A stretch of DNA of 39,811 bases from Synergistaceae bacterium (lineage in GTDB: Bacteria > Synergistota > Synergistia > Synergistales > Aminobacteriaceae), in contig JAFVEW010000136.1 in the NCBI GenBank assembly GCA_017475805.1, positions 1 through 39,811 on the forward strand, given 5' to 3'. Under the pieces are notes generated by a model. That model was not told the DNA's origin. It searched no databases and was given only the letters and a program-made list of their open reading frames with translations. Shown here in pieces: positions 32,197 to 39,424 of the stretch. Every line of letters starts with the position of its first letter. Position 1 is the first letter of the stretch. The translations under genes were made by a program, and so were the position numbers.

Positions 32197-33321
32197 TTAT
32201 CGCAAGCGATTGAGGAAAATTTTCTTTACGTGCTCAAAAAATAATCCTAAAATTAGCATTGCGATTCCTATTAACGTGAAGCCCCAAGCCTTAGGCATGT
32301 ATCCGAATAAATGATCGAAAAAATATCTCGCTACTAAAAGCGTGCAGAAAATTATTCCGGGTGCAACAAGTCCGCGATAAATATTTAGCAGCATCATCAA
32401 TGCTACAAATATTGCCGTAGCTACGGGCCAAAAATTTTTCCCGGCAATGCCAAATATTTCTATCGCGAAAATTTCGCCTCGCCAAAATTCTGACCACGTT
32501 AATAAAAGGCCAAAAAGTCCAAGCATTAAGACCCCGAAAATTTGCGAGTCATGCCAGCGTGAAATTAAAGAAAGCACAGCTCCGGCTAAAACTAAAATTA
32601 TTAATGTCCACGTTCCGCCGAAGCATAAACTCATTCGAGAAGCTAATAATAAAAGCGTCAAGAACATATTAACGCTGAAAATTACGCGATCATTAACGAG
32701 CCGCCACGCACACCACAACGCAATTATTAAAGCAAAAGCATTCCACGGAGCAAAAAATTCTAAAATCGAAATTCGAGATAAATTCGCAAATTCAAGAGCA
32801 AATAAATCTATAGCTTCGATAACGTTCAGATATAGAAATGAAAGGACCTGTGCAAGATATATCTGACATTCGTCCCGTGCCGCGAAGCCCGAAATTAAAA
32901 CTTGAATTATCCACCAGCCTGTTATCGTTTCCCATGCTAATTTTATGTTATACATTCGAGTTATTAAAAAAATTCCTGAGCCGAATATCACGCTTGCAAG
33001 CAAATAAAACGCCCGTCCTGCTTTCGTTCTCGACATTCCAAAGTAAGCATAAGCCGCCATCGACGCAAGCCAAGCCGCAGCTATTACGCAGACTCTAAAA
33101 ATCTTCGGAAGTTCATGCCAATGAGCAGCTATAAAACTCACTGCTCCAAGACCTAATAAAATTCCTCCGGCTATGAAGAAAATTAATCTTAAATTTCGAG
33201 TCTTGATTTCATAGAGCGACAAAATTTCTTTGCCTTGTTCCGGCGTAATTAAATTTAATTCGAGCCAGCTTGAAATTTCGCCGCTTAAAAATTCAATTTC
33301 TTTCGAAGATAGCTTTTTCAT
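32197..33321 (-). CDS. DUF2157 membrane protein
   Basis: A 374-residue protein of the DUF2157 family: a soluble, acidic N-terminus (KLSSKEIEFLSGEISSWLEL, LITPEQGKEILSLYEIK) followed by ten or so hydrophobic segments. The segment LIFFIAGGILLGLGAVSFIA AHW (residues ~43-66, read continuously) is the characteristic first TM and the SFIAAHW wording is the family's most recognisable feature. Function is unknown. The gene lies 43 nt downstream of metG, and a heptad repeat provides its ribosome binding site, so expression with metG is probable. Confidence 0.78.
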   Translation of the reverse strand: MKKLSSKEIEFLSGEISSWLELNLITPEQGKEILSLYEIKTRNLRLIFFIAGGILLGLGAVSFIAAHWHELPKIFRVCVIAAAWLASMAAYAYFGMSRTKAGRAFYLLASVIFGSGIFLITRMYNIKLAWETITGWWIIQVLISGFAARDECQIYLAQVLSFLYLNVIEAIDLFALEFANLSRISILEFFAPWNAFALIIALWCAWRLVNDRVIFSVNMFLTLLLLASRMSLCFGGTWTLIILVLAGAVLSLISRWHDSQIFGVLMLGLFGLLLTWSEFWRGEIFAIEIFGIAGKNFWPVATAIFVALMMLLNIYRGLVAPGIIFCTLLVARYFFDHLFGYMPKAWGFTLIGIAMLILGLFFEHVKKIFLNRLR

Positions 33322-33326
33322 TTTTT

Positions 33327-33360
33327 AGTTCCTACCTCCTACTTCCTAACTCCTACTTGC
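33327..33360 (-). repeat. Heptad repeat, copy i
   Basis: On minus: GCAAGTAGGAGTTAGGAAGT then AGGAGGTAGGAAC. It begins about 5 nt after the metG stop and ends 6-7 nt before the DUF2157 ATG, supplying AGGAGG/AGGAAC as ribosome binding site. Confidence 0.8.
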
Positions 33361-33363
33361 TTT

Positions 33364-35307
33364 TTAACTCACCCTGCTTCCAAGCGGAATATCTTTTTCA
33401 GGCGTGAGCAGCGTTAATTGTTCGGAGACTCCGTCTTTCTTGATGCTTGCACACAAAATCATTCCGTTGCTTTCGACGCCGCAAAGTTTAACGGGCTTCA
33501 AGTTCGTAACGAGAATTATATTTTTACCTGTTAATTCTTCGGGCGTGAAAAATGCTTTTATTCCTGAACATACCGTGCGCTTCTCGTAGCCTAAATCGAC
33601 ATCGAGCTTATATAATTTTTTCGATCGCGGAATTTCCTCTACGTTGATAATCTTTGCGACTCTCATTTCGACAGTCTTGAAATCGTCGATTGAAATTTCC
33701 GCTTCGTGTTCGATTGCAGGTGCTTCAGTTTTTACTTCTTCCATTTTCTTTTTCTCCTTTTCTTCCTGAGCTTTTTTCCATTCGTTGATGTCAATTCGCG
33801 GGAACAAAACTTCAGCTTTTTTGATCTCAGTTCCTGAACCTTCGCCCCATTTGAAATTTTCATAAGAAAGTTTTTCATTTTCATCGAGGCCAAGCTGGGC
33901 ACGAATTTTTCTCGCTGTGTCGGGCATTGTCGGAGCAATTAACAGAGCTGAAAATCTCAAAGCCTCGTAGAGATTTAATAAAACAAAATTTAATCTCTCG
34001 GCCTGCGATTCGTCTTTTGCTAATTTCCAAGGGGTTGTCTCGTCAATGAATTTATTTGCGCGGCTTATAAATTCCCAAATAATTTTTAAGGCGTCATCAA
34101 AAGCAAAATTATTCATGGCTTCGTCGACTCTATCTAAGATATTTTCTGCCATAGAGCTTAATTCAGATTCGCCATTAACACATTCAGGAACAACGCCGCC
34201 GCGATAACTCTTAATCATCTGAAGAGTGCGGTTTAATAAATTTCCTAAATCATTAGCTAAATCGCTGTTAATTCTTCCGACGAGAGCAAGCTCAGAAAAA
34301 TCTCCATCGTTGCCAAAGGGAACTTCACGCAGCAAGAAATATCTGAACGGATCAAGGCCGTATTCTTTTACCATTTTGAAAGGGTCAATGACATTGCCGC
34401 GAGTCTTGCTCATCTTTTCGCCGTTGTAAGTCCACCAGCCGTGAGCGATAACCTCGACAGGCAGATTAATTCCGAGAGCTATTAACATCAAAGGCCATAT
34501 AACGCAGTGAAATCTTATAATATCCTTGCCGACCATATGACGAACATGCGGCCAATAATGCGCGAATTTTTCAGGGGCATCAAGATAACCTACCGCCGCA
34601 GCGTAATTAATCAGAGCGTCGAACCAAACATAGATAACATGTTTCTCATCGCCCGGCACAGGTATTCCCCATTTAAGACTCGTTCGAGAGACGGATTGAT
34701 CTTTAACGCCGCCTTTTAAGAAGCTCATGATTTCGTTATAACGAACGCGAGGCATGACGGCTTTTACATGTTCTTCATAAAATTTTATGAGCTCAGGAAC
34801 ATATTTTGAAGCCTTAAAGAAATAACTTTCTTCTTCCATTATAGTTAAAGGCCGTCCGCAGTCGGGACAAGTTTTGTTTTTGCCCATAGCGTTTTCAGGA
34901 ACATAAGTCTCGCAAGGCACGCAATAATAACCTGAGTAAGTTCCTTTATAAATGTCGCCTTGATCGATTAACTTTTTGAAAATGGCTTGAACGACTTTAA
35001 TATGACGTTCTTCAGTCGTGCGAATAAAATCATCGTTGCTGATGTTCAAAACGTCCCATAAATTTTTGAAATTCAAATGAATTTTATCGACAAGTTCTTG
35101 AGGCGTTATGCCCTTACTTTCAGCAGCAGTTTGAATTTTTTGGCCGTGCTCGTCAGTGCCTGTTAAAAAATGAACGTCATAACCCTTCATTCTTTTGTAA
35201 CGTGAAATTACGTCGCAGGCGATAGTCGTGTAAGCGTGGCCGATGTGCGGAATGTCATTGACATAATAAATCGGCGTAGTTATATAAAAAATTTTATCGT
35301 CATTCAT
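33364..35307 (-). CDS. metG: Methionyl-tRNA synthetase
   Basis: A 647-residue class I MetRS of the bacterial long form. ATP-binding HIGHAYTT near residue 21-28; zinc knuckle CVPCETYVPENAMGKNKTCPDC (read in two halves, CVPC and CPDC); the KMSKS loop EKMSKTRGNVIDPF near 300; an anticodon-binding alpha domain; and a C-terminal EMAPII/Tyr-like tRNA-binding OB domain (FKTVEMRVAKIINVEEIPRS, KRTVCSGIKAF, LKPVKLCGVESNGMILCAS). The linker before the OB domain is Lys/Glu-rich (EKEKKKMEEVKTE). Start ATG 35307 behind AGGAGA with 13 nt spacing. First gene of a minus-strand unit. Confidence 0.95.
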   Translation of the reverse strand: MNDDKIFYITTPIYYVNDIPHIGHAYTTIACDVISRYKRMKGYDVHFLTGTDEHGQKIQTAAESKGITPQELVDKIHLNFKNLWDVLNISNDDFIRTTEERHIKVVQAIFKKLIDQGDIYKGTYSGYYCVPCETYVPENAMGKNKTCPDCGRPLTIMEEESYFFKASKYVPELIKFYEEHVKAVMPRVRYNEIMSFLKGGVKDQSVSRTSLKWGIPVPGDEKHVIYVWFDALINYAAAVGYLDAPEKFAHYWPHVRHMVGKDIIRFHCVIWPLMLIALGINLPVEVIAHGWWTYNGEKMSKTRGNVIDPFKMVKEYGLDPFRYFLLREVPFGNDGDFSELALVGRINSDLANDLGNLLNRTLQMIKSYRGGVVPECVNGESELSSMAENILDRVDEAMNNFAFDDALKIIWEFISRANKFIDETTPWKLAKDESQAERLNFVLLNLYEALRFSALLIAPTMPDTARKIRAQLGLDENEKLSYENFKWGEGSGTEIKKAEVLFPRIDINEWKKAQEEKEKKKMEEVKTEAPAIEHEAEISIDDFKTVEMRVAKIINVEEIPRSKKLYKLDVDLGYEKRTVCSGIKAFFTPEELTGKNIILVTNLKPVKLCGVESNGMILCASIKKDGVSEQLTLLTPEKDIPLGSRVS

Positions 35308-35544
35308 GAAAAATTAAAATCTCCTGTTAAAAATTTTATTTAATTAAAATGATAACACGGCTATGAAGGCTTATGTTAGATTTTATTTCATCATTTTTTC
35401 TGCCCATCGACATGCATGAATGTAATGCCTTAGAGCCAATTTTTATCAAAATTCACTTTCTTCCGAGTATTATGTTTCGTGAAACTATCTTCATGTGTTT
35501 TTATCTCCTATACAGTCTAAATCCAATAGAGGCTAAGCGAAGCC

Positions 35545-35572
35545 TTGACAATTTTATCTTTTTTATTATAAT
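35545..35572 (+). promoter_or_regulatory. Consensus sigma-70 promoter of the tRNA gene
   Basis: TTGACA (35545-35550), 16-nt spacer, TATAAT (35567-35572); transcription would start about 8 nt before the tRNA. Confidence 0.8.
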
Positions 35573-35585
35573 TCAAAAAGTTTGC

Positions 35586-35662
<77 letters not shown>

Positions 35663-35727
35663 TTTGTTGTCTTCATCAGTGTTTATCCCGATTTTATCTA
35701 TGATTTTTCATTCAAACCGTAACTAAA

Positions 35728-35765
35728 ACCGTAGATAATTCTTTCGCTTGATTTTTATCTACGGT
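35728..35765. terminator. Perfect 11-bp stem-loop beyond the tRNA
   Basis: ACCGTAGATAA (35728-35738) and TTATCTACGGT (35755-35765), loop 16 nt. It lies 18 nt past the end of the minus-strand membrane gene and may end it; on either strand the T-run is short, so a recombination or regulatory role is possible too. Confidence 0.45.
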
Positions 35766-35783
35766 CGCATTAGCTAAATCCTT

Positions 35784-36149
35784 TCACCGTGTGCGTTTAT
35801 GTGTTTCGTTACCTTCTCTTTCTTTGTCTGTGTGTTCTGTGTGTTTGGAAAATAATTTATCAATCGCAAACATTGCCAAACTATGCAAAACCCACATAAG
35901 AAGAAGACACGTGCAGAAAAGAAAGGTTTTAGATATAAAATTCCATACGCGTAACAACGTCCCATTTTCATACCATTCAGTCAATAGTTCTAAAACTATC
36001 AGAAGACCATAAATAGAACTTGCGGCTATCCCCATAACATTAAAAAACTTCACGACTTTTTCCAAAAACTTATTGCTCATAGTTACTCCTTTATAGAAAG
36101 AAAAAAGCAAATAACAAAACAACAAGGTGTGAAATAAATATTCTGACAT
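35784..36149 (-). CDS. Small membrane protein with two possible starts
   Basis: A 121-residue protein with no recognised family. Three hydrophobic segments: LFHTLLFCYLLFSFY (about 5-19), VMGIAASSIYGLLIVLEL (about 37-55) and TFLFCTCLLLMWVLHSLAMF (about 74-94); the tail is charged (KHTEHTDKEREGNETHKRTR). ATG 36149 has a perfect AGGAGG 6 nt upstream. A second ATG at 36080 has AAAGGAG 5 nt upstream and gives a 98-residue form without the first membrane segment. Phage holins use two starts in this way, but no lysin is next to it. Other small-membrane roles are equally possible. Confidence 0.6.
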   Translation of the reverse strand: MSEYLFHTLLFCYLLFSFYKGVTMSNKFLEKVVKFFNVMGIAASSIYGLLIVLELLTEWYENGTLLRVWNFISKTFLFCTCLLLMWVLHSLAMFAIDKLFSKHTEHTDKEREGNETHKRTR

Positions 36150-36215
36150 TCAACGCCTCCTGATATAATTTACTCACGTTTAGAATATCAAAAATTTATT
36201 TTTAATCCTTGCTCC

Positions 36216-36532
36216 TCACGCGTTGTATTCATTTTTATTCCCTATTCCGCCTAAAATTTTTTGTAACACACCTCCTTGCGTTTTTTCAGCTGTCGAATTT
36301 GTCTCCGCGCCCGTGATAGCCTCCGTTGCCATGCGCAACATCATCAAGGCGGCGGCTTTCTCCTGTTCACTTCCTAATTTTGCCGCCCGTTTGGCGTTCT
36401 CTACGATATTCCCCCAATAGCCTAAATCTAAATATTCCGGCGTTTTATTTTCTCCAACGCTATTACTAATTAGGAAGACTTACTTGTGGCGTTTCCGGCG
36501 GCGCGTCGTCGGTCAAGTCGTGGTTCCCTGTT
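36216..36532 (-). pseudogene. Decayed C-terminal fragment of an XRE-type regulator
   Basis: The minus strand from 36479 to 36216 encodes 87 residues without a usable start. They include YLDLGYWGNIVENAKRAAKL and a helical tail ending KILGGIGNKNEYNA. The intact regulator at 37126 ends with the same module (SYWGNFLGNIQTIANRGNLN). Just upstream, a different frame reads DLTDDAPPETPQVSLPN and stops at 36466; it resembles the linker such regulators have before YWGN. The two pieces would join by one frameshift near 36470-36480. The DNA-binding N-terminus is absent, replaced by the 36513 gene. Best read as a remnant of a second paralogue. Confidence 0.55.
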
Positions 36533-37100
36533 CGCGAACTTTTATAGCTTGGATACAGTTAGCAACTATCTCATCGTGCTTATTAGTTTTCTCATTTTTA
36601 GAAGTCTGTTGTTGAATGTTGTTGTTACGCTGTTTAATAGTATCTATTATATTTCTTACTGCTGTAGCCGTTTCAGAGGCATTAAACCTAAATAGAGTAT
36701 TTGAAACTCGGTTTATTGCTCTCCACATATACGGCGTGAAATATTTTTGAGACGCAATACTTCGTTTTCTAGGATTTATAGAATATTGACGATTTTGACA
36801 GAATATTAAGTCTTTACTTTCCATAAACTTCAGGAATTTTTCAATGTTAGGTCGTCCATTTCTTGTTTCAAATGTCCAATCGAATAACGGCGCATTTCCC
36901 CAATATTCATTCAGCACTTCGAGTAAAAGCATTTGCCATTCCAGCTTTGTTCGAGAAATTCTATTTTCCAATTCAATAAAACGGAAAACAATTCCAACTA
37001 CAGCACCTGTATCAGCAACGGGCATTTTAACGAGACCATCGGGAAGCTGATAACGCCCCATGTGTGAACGCAAATTACCTAAAGAAGGATTATTAGACAT
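36513..37100 (-). CDS. Uncharacterised protein downstream of XRE regulator
   Basis: A 195-residue protein I do not recognise. The N-terminus (LGNLRSHMGRYQLPDGLVKM) is followed by a mostly helical body (ELENRISRTKLEWQMLLLEV, NEYWGNAPLFDWTF, RPNIEKFLKFMESKD) and a polar, Asn/Gln-rich C-terminus (TIKQRNNNIQQQTSKNEKTN). The charged helical body could be a DNA- or protein-binding domain. It begins 25 nt after the stop of the XRE gene, so the two form an operon; ATG 37100 has AAGGAG 13 nt upstream. Its last codons overlap the decayed regulator fragment, so its 3' end may be a chance fusion. Confidence 0.55.
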   Translation of the reverse strand: MSNNPSLGNLRSHMGRYQLPDGLVKMPVADTGAVVGIVFRFIELENRISRTKLEWQMLLLEVLNEYWGNAPLFDWTFETRNGRPNIEKFLKFMESKDLIFCQNRQYSINPRKRSIASQKYFTPYMWRAINRVSNTLFRFNASETATAVRNIIDTIKQRNNNIQQQTSKNEKTNKHDEIVANCIQAIKVREQGTTT

Positions 37101-37125
37101 AATTTTAATTTTTCTCCTTATACTA

Positions 37126-37542
37126 CTAAACAGAGTGCATCGCCTGTGTTTTTCCCATAGCTAATAATCCGAAAGCAGAATTTAAGAAATTTTCAACAGA
37201 AGAAATCTCATTCAAATTTCCTCTATTTGCTATTGTTTGAATATTTCCTAAGAAATTTCCCCAATATGAAACATCATTTGATATTTTTAGCGAATTTGTA
37301 TGTTCATCATGCCTACCTACGGTATGCTCATTTGATGAAATATTAGCCGTATCTTCTATAAGTTCTGTAGAATCCACATTCAAAATAGTAGCTAATTTAC
37401 GAATATTGTCAGATTTTAAGTTAGCTTTTTGATTTTCCCAACGCCAAACAGTGTTGCGTTGTACGTCCATTTTTTCTGCCAATTCTTCCTGCGTTAATCC
37501 TGCCCTTTCGCGTAACTCCTTGATTTTTTCTCCTAACTTCAC
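37126..37542 (-). CDS. XRE-family transcriptional regulator
   Basis: A 138-residue XRE regulator. Helix-turn-helix at residues ~3-60: LGEKIKELRERAGLTQEELA, EKMDVQRNTVWRWENQKANL, RKLATILNVDSTEL. The C-terminal part from ~95 (VSYWGNFLGNIQTIANRGNL) carries the YWGN module seen in prophage-type repressors. GTG at 37542 behind GAGG is preferred over GTG 37551, which would leave too little spacing. The upstream region contains several copies of a GCTACGTTA-type site, so it probably represses itself and the divergent promoter at 37647. Role as repressor of the element is likely by analogy. Confidence 0.85.
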   Translation of the reverse strand: MKLGEKIKELRERAGLTQEELAEKMDVQRNTVWRWENQKANLKSDNIRKLATILNVDSTELIEDTANISSNEHTVGRHDEHTNSLKISNDVSYWGNFLGNIQTIANRGNLNEISSVENFLNSAFGLLAMGKTQAMHSV

Positions 37543-37554
37543 TTTTATCACCTC

Positions 37555-37668
37555 GCTACGTTAGTGTAGCATTTTCATTTTTTTTATTCAAGCACATTAA
37601 CGTAGCTAACGAGCAACAAGTTTGCAACAAAATTTTTATTTACTACTTGACAGCTACATATAAGTTGC
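37555..37668. promoter_or_regulatory. Operator-like sites between divergent transcripts
   Basis: GCTACGTTAGTG on + (37555-37566, inside the palindrome GCTAC-N6-GTAGC, 37555-37570); GCTACGTTAATG on - (37595-37606), 11 of 12 identical and inverted; GCTAC-N6-GTTGC (37653-37668) within the spacer of the divergent promoter. Likely binding sites of the XRE regulator. Confidence 0.55.
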
Positions 37669-37674
37669 TATAAT
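37647..37674 (+). promoter_or_regulatory. Consensus sigma-70 promoter, rightward
   Basis: TTGACA (37647-37652), 16-nt spacer, TATAAT (37669-37674). The spacer holds a GCTAC-N6-GTTGC site, so a repressor bound there would block RNA polymerase. Confidence 0.8.
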
Positions 37675-37680
37675 TATGTT

Positions 37681-37968
37681 GCTTTTGAGAGAAGAGAGAA
37701 CAAGTTTATTGAAAATCAATCGACAATGCCACGCAAGGCGGCGTGAGTTCACGAAGCAAGAAAAGCAGGCGCACATACAAGGCAACACTTGAGCCTCCCG
37801 CAAGGGTTGTAATAAAAGCTCTCGAAATGCGGCAAGTCCGAAGCCAACAATTTTAATGTGAAAGGAGATATTCCTTTCGTGAATTTATGTTTTCGATTAC
37901 TCAGATATTCCAAGCGGCGGCGGGCAAAGTTTCACGGAGAGAGCAATTTTTAGAAAGTAGGTAATGGT
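37681..37968 (+). other. Long leader of the rightward transcript
   Basis: About 290 nt between promoter and the first clear gene. It has short hairpins (GAAAGGA with TCCTTTC near 37860-37880) and a 25-codon ORF (MFSITQIFQAAAGKVSRREQ then FLESR) starting near 37888 and stopping on the TAA that touches the next start. It could be a small peptide gene, a translational leader or an RNA. Confidence 0.4.
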
Positions 37969-38142
37969 ATGTATTCATATGACATATCTATTCGTGGAAG
38001 ACACGCTGAAGACCCTATTTTAGATATGAGGATTCAAAGTGGGGGCAATGCGGCGTTTGAAGCACTAACCGCTATTGCCCATGAATTAAGTGTTGCTGTC
38101 GATAAGATACAGAAAATCAGCTTTTCGCAGGAACAGGTGTAA
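37969..38142 (+). CDS. Small hypothetical protein (57 aa)
   Basis: A 57-residue ORF: MYSYDISIRGRHAEDPILDM, then GNAAFEALTAIAHELSVAVD, ending KISFSQEQV. It is the first recognisable gene after the strong 37647 promoter, with AAAGTAGGT before the ATG at 37969. A second half helical (FEALTAIAHELSVAVDKIQK) with leucine/valine spacing could dimerise. It converges with, and overlaps by 26 nt, the zinc-ribbon gene on the other strand. No family recognised. Confidence 0.5.
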   Translation: MYSYDISIRGRHAEDPILDMRIQSGGNAAFEALTAIAHELSVAVDKIQKISFSQEQV

Positions 38143-38296
38143 GTAACAGTACAGTTCGGCACTTATTGCAGTAGATTTCAGCCATTTGCAACGAATCCGA
38201 AATTGGATTTCTCTCAGCTGGCGGAATATCAACTAACTGCCATTCGTAAAAGTCAACCGCTTTACAGTGGGGACAGTATGTTCTTATGGGTGCCAT
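38117..38296 (-). CDS. Small zinc-ribbon protein
   Basis: About 59 residues with two Cys pairs: CPHC (near the start) and CNKC, separated by ~33 residues, a zinc-ribbon arrangement that also suits nucleic-acid or transcription-related small proteins. Start at ATG 38296 is preferred, since GGGAG lies 8 nt upstream; the in-frame codons at 38302 and 38305 are too close to it. Overlaps the convergent 57-aa gene by 26 nt. Function unknown. Confidence 0.6.
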   Translation of the reverse strand: MAPIRTYCPHCKAVDFYEWQLVDIPPAERNPISDSLQMAEIYCNKCRTVLLLTPVPAKS

Positions 38297-38444
38297 TTTC
38301 ATCACTCCCTTCGTTATGGAATATTCATTAATTTTAGCAGGGGAGATTTTTCAAAAGGTCGAAACGGCGGATTTTCAAAAAGTCTTTCAACTTGTGGGGT
38401 AACACGAAGGGCTTTAAGGGAAATTCTCGCCGTCTGCTGATTAA

Positions 38445-38456
38445 GTCAGTACTGAC
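38445..38456. promoter_or_regulatory. Perfect 12-bp palindrome upstream of the Rho_N-like gene
   Basis: GTCAGTACTGAC, 40 nt before the ATG at 38497. ACGGCG and CGCCGT flank an earlier part of the same 190-nt leader (near 38365 and 38427). Operator or RNA structure are both possible. Confidence 0.35.
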
Positions 38457-38496
38457 GAGACCGGCAAAATTTTTCAGAAAGAAGGAATTTTTCATA

Positions 38497-38853
38497 ATGT
38501 TTTCAACTGAAAACATAACGCGCACGGTAACCGCTGAGGAAATCAGCACTTGGAAAGTTCAGGAGCTTAAAAACTTCTGCAAAGAACACAAAATCAAAGG
38601 CTACAGCAAGCTCCGAAAAACAGAGTTAATCGCTCTGGTAACGGATTTTGTAAAAACTCACGATGAGGCAAAAACAGAGACAAAATCTCAGCTTTCAGTC
38701 AAGCCCGCGCCTCTCACGGAGAAATTCGCTAAAACGGCTGTACCAGGCATGAGTGAATATGTCAAGCGCAAGAAATTAGCCGAAGAAAAGGAATATTTGC
38801 GATGCTGGCGGTCTTACTTACTCTCACTAAAAGCGGCAAGACGGGCGAATTAG
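38497..38853 (+). CDS. Small protein with Rho_N/SAP-like domain
   Basis: A 118-residue protein. Residues ~14-50 (STWKVQELKNFCKEHKIKGY, SKLRKTELIALVTDF) match the Rho N-terminal/SAP helix-extended-loop-helix fold, where GYSKLRKxELI is the key string; it binds nucleic acid. The remainder is polar and ends in a basic segment (MSEYVKRKKLAEEKEYLRCW). The start at ATG 38497 behind AAGGA is chosen over the earlier frame start at 38392, which would add an unlikely leader. It shares 52 nt with the next gene in another frame. Typical of phage and plasmid accessory genes. Confidence 0.7.
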   Translation: MFSTENITRTVTAEEISTWKVQELKNFCKEHKIKGYSKLRKTELIALVTDFVKTHDEAKTETKSQLSVKPAPLTEKFAKTAVPGMSEYVKRKKLAEEKEYLRCWRSYLLSLKAARRAN

Positions 38854-39026
38854 AGGCCGAAATTGACAAAGTTTTAAGGAACATTGAGCTTTGTGAACGG
38901 CGGATTGCCGGGCTTGAAAAACGAGCGGCAAAAATCGAATTTTCGGAGGCTGTGGCTTCGGCGGCAAATTACACGGAGAGTTTACGGCTTGCATTCATCG
39001 CAAAAAAACATAGAAAGGCGGCGTAA
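38802..39026 (+). CDS. Small coiled-coil protein
   Basis: A 74-residue protein with a predicted coiled coil: GKTGELEAEIDKVLRNIELC, ERRIAGLEKRAAKIEF, then an Ala-rich helix (SEAVASAANYTESLRLAFIA). It begins inside the Rho_N-like gene (+2 frame) with AAAGGA 9 nt upstream of ATG 38802, so the overlap looks genuine and translation is probably coupled. The first nine residues are encoded by the shared part. Confidence 0.55.
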   Translation: MLAVLLTLTKSGKTGELEAEIDKVLRNIELCERRIAGLEKRAAKIEFSEAVASAANYTESLRLAFIAKKHRKAA

Positions 39027-39031
39027 TTATT

Positions 39032-39181
39032 ATGGTTAAGGAAACTTTTTCGGCAATCAGCGAATTAAGGGTGTTAAGGGCGAATATCGACGAACGTATC
39101 AGGGAGCTGCGCGAGAAAGACGGCGTCGACGAGTGTGTAAAGTTTTCTGTGTATAGGCACAATTTATTTCAGTATTTATAA
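39032..39181 (+). CDS. Small hypothetical protein (49 aa)
   Basis: A 49-residue ORF (MVKETFSAISELRVLRANID, ERIRELREKDGVDECVKFSV) starting at ATG 39032, with AAAGGCGG upstream, 5 nt after the coiled-coil gene. The charged helical first half may form a coiled coil with its neighbour. Its stop lies within an inverted repeat (39147-39205), so the gene may be truncated there. Confidence 0.45.
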   Translation: MVKETFSAISELRVLRANIDERIRELREKDGVDECVKFSVYRHNLFQYL

Positions 39182-39205
39182 GGATTCCTTTTCGTCCATA
39201 CACAG
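39147..39205. terminator. Inverted repeat between convergent genes
   Basis: CTGTGTATAGG (39147-39157) and CCATACACAG (39196-39205) pair with one bulge, loop ~38 nt with T-rich ends. It spans the stop of the 49-aa ORF and lies before the end of the minus-strand XRE gene. Terminator or scar of recombination. Confidence 0.4.
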
Positions 39206-39206
39206 T

Positions 39207-39422
39207 TTATTGTACAGGCTCTTTCTTCTGCTTCACAGGACAAAGATTGAGAAATCCGATATAATTTCTAACAATTTCGTGTCGGGTATTATTATCGTAA
39301 TTTCCTTGCTCGATACGGCCTAAAGTAGTCTCAGAAATCTTTAACTTCTCGGAGACTTTCCTTTGCGATAGTCCCCGCTGTTCACGGAGGACACGCAAAT
39401 CTCTCACTCTAATTAACCCCAT
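39207..39422 (-). CDS. Small XRE-type helix-turn-helix protein
   Basis: A ~71-residue XRE domain protein: LRVLREQRGLSQRKVSEKLK, ISETTLGRIEQGNYDNNTRH, then a short helical end (EIVRNYIGFLNLCPVK). It overlaps or abuts the upstream gene: TTG at 39428 shares bases with the upstream stop (TTGA), ATG 39422 follows by 2 nt. Co-expression with the acidic upstream protein suggests a pair, possibly a regulator with its partner. Confidence 0.75.
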   Translation of the reverse strand: MGLIRVRDLRVLREQRGLSQRKVSEKLKISETTLGRIEQGNYDNNTRHEIVRNYIGFLNLCPVKQKKEPVQ

Positions 39423-39424
39423 GC

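Noticed and set aside
5672..33360. Heptad repeats as a CRISPR array
   Set aside because: Units are only 7 nt, without unique spacers, scattered in many places, and no cas gene is present.
36223..36695. Plus-strand reading frames opposite the 36216 fragment and 36513 gene
   Set aside because: The minus strand has the recognisable YWGN module and good ribosome binding sites; the plus frames look like their complement.
38316..38402. 28-codon reading frame MEYSLILAGEIFQKVETADF...
   Set aside because: No ribosome binding site and no sign of conservation visible; kept as unlabelled leader.
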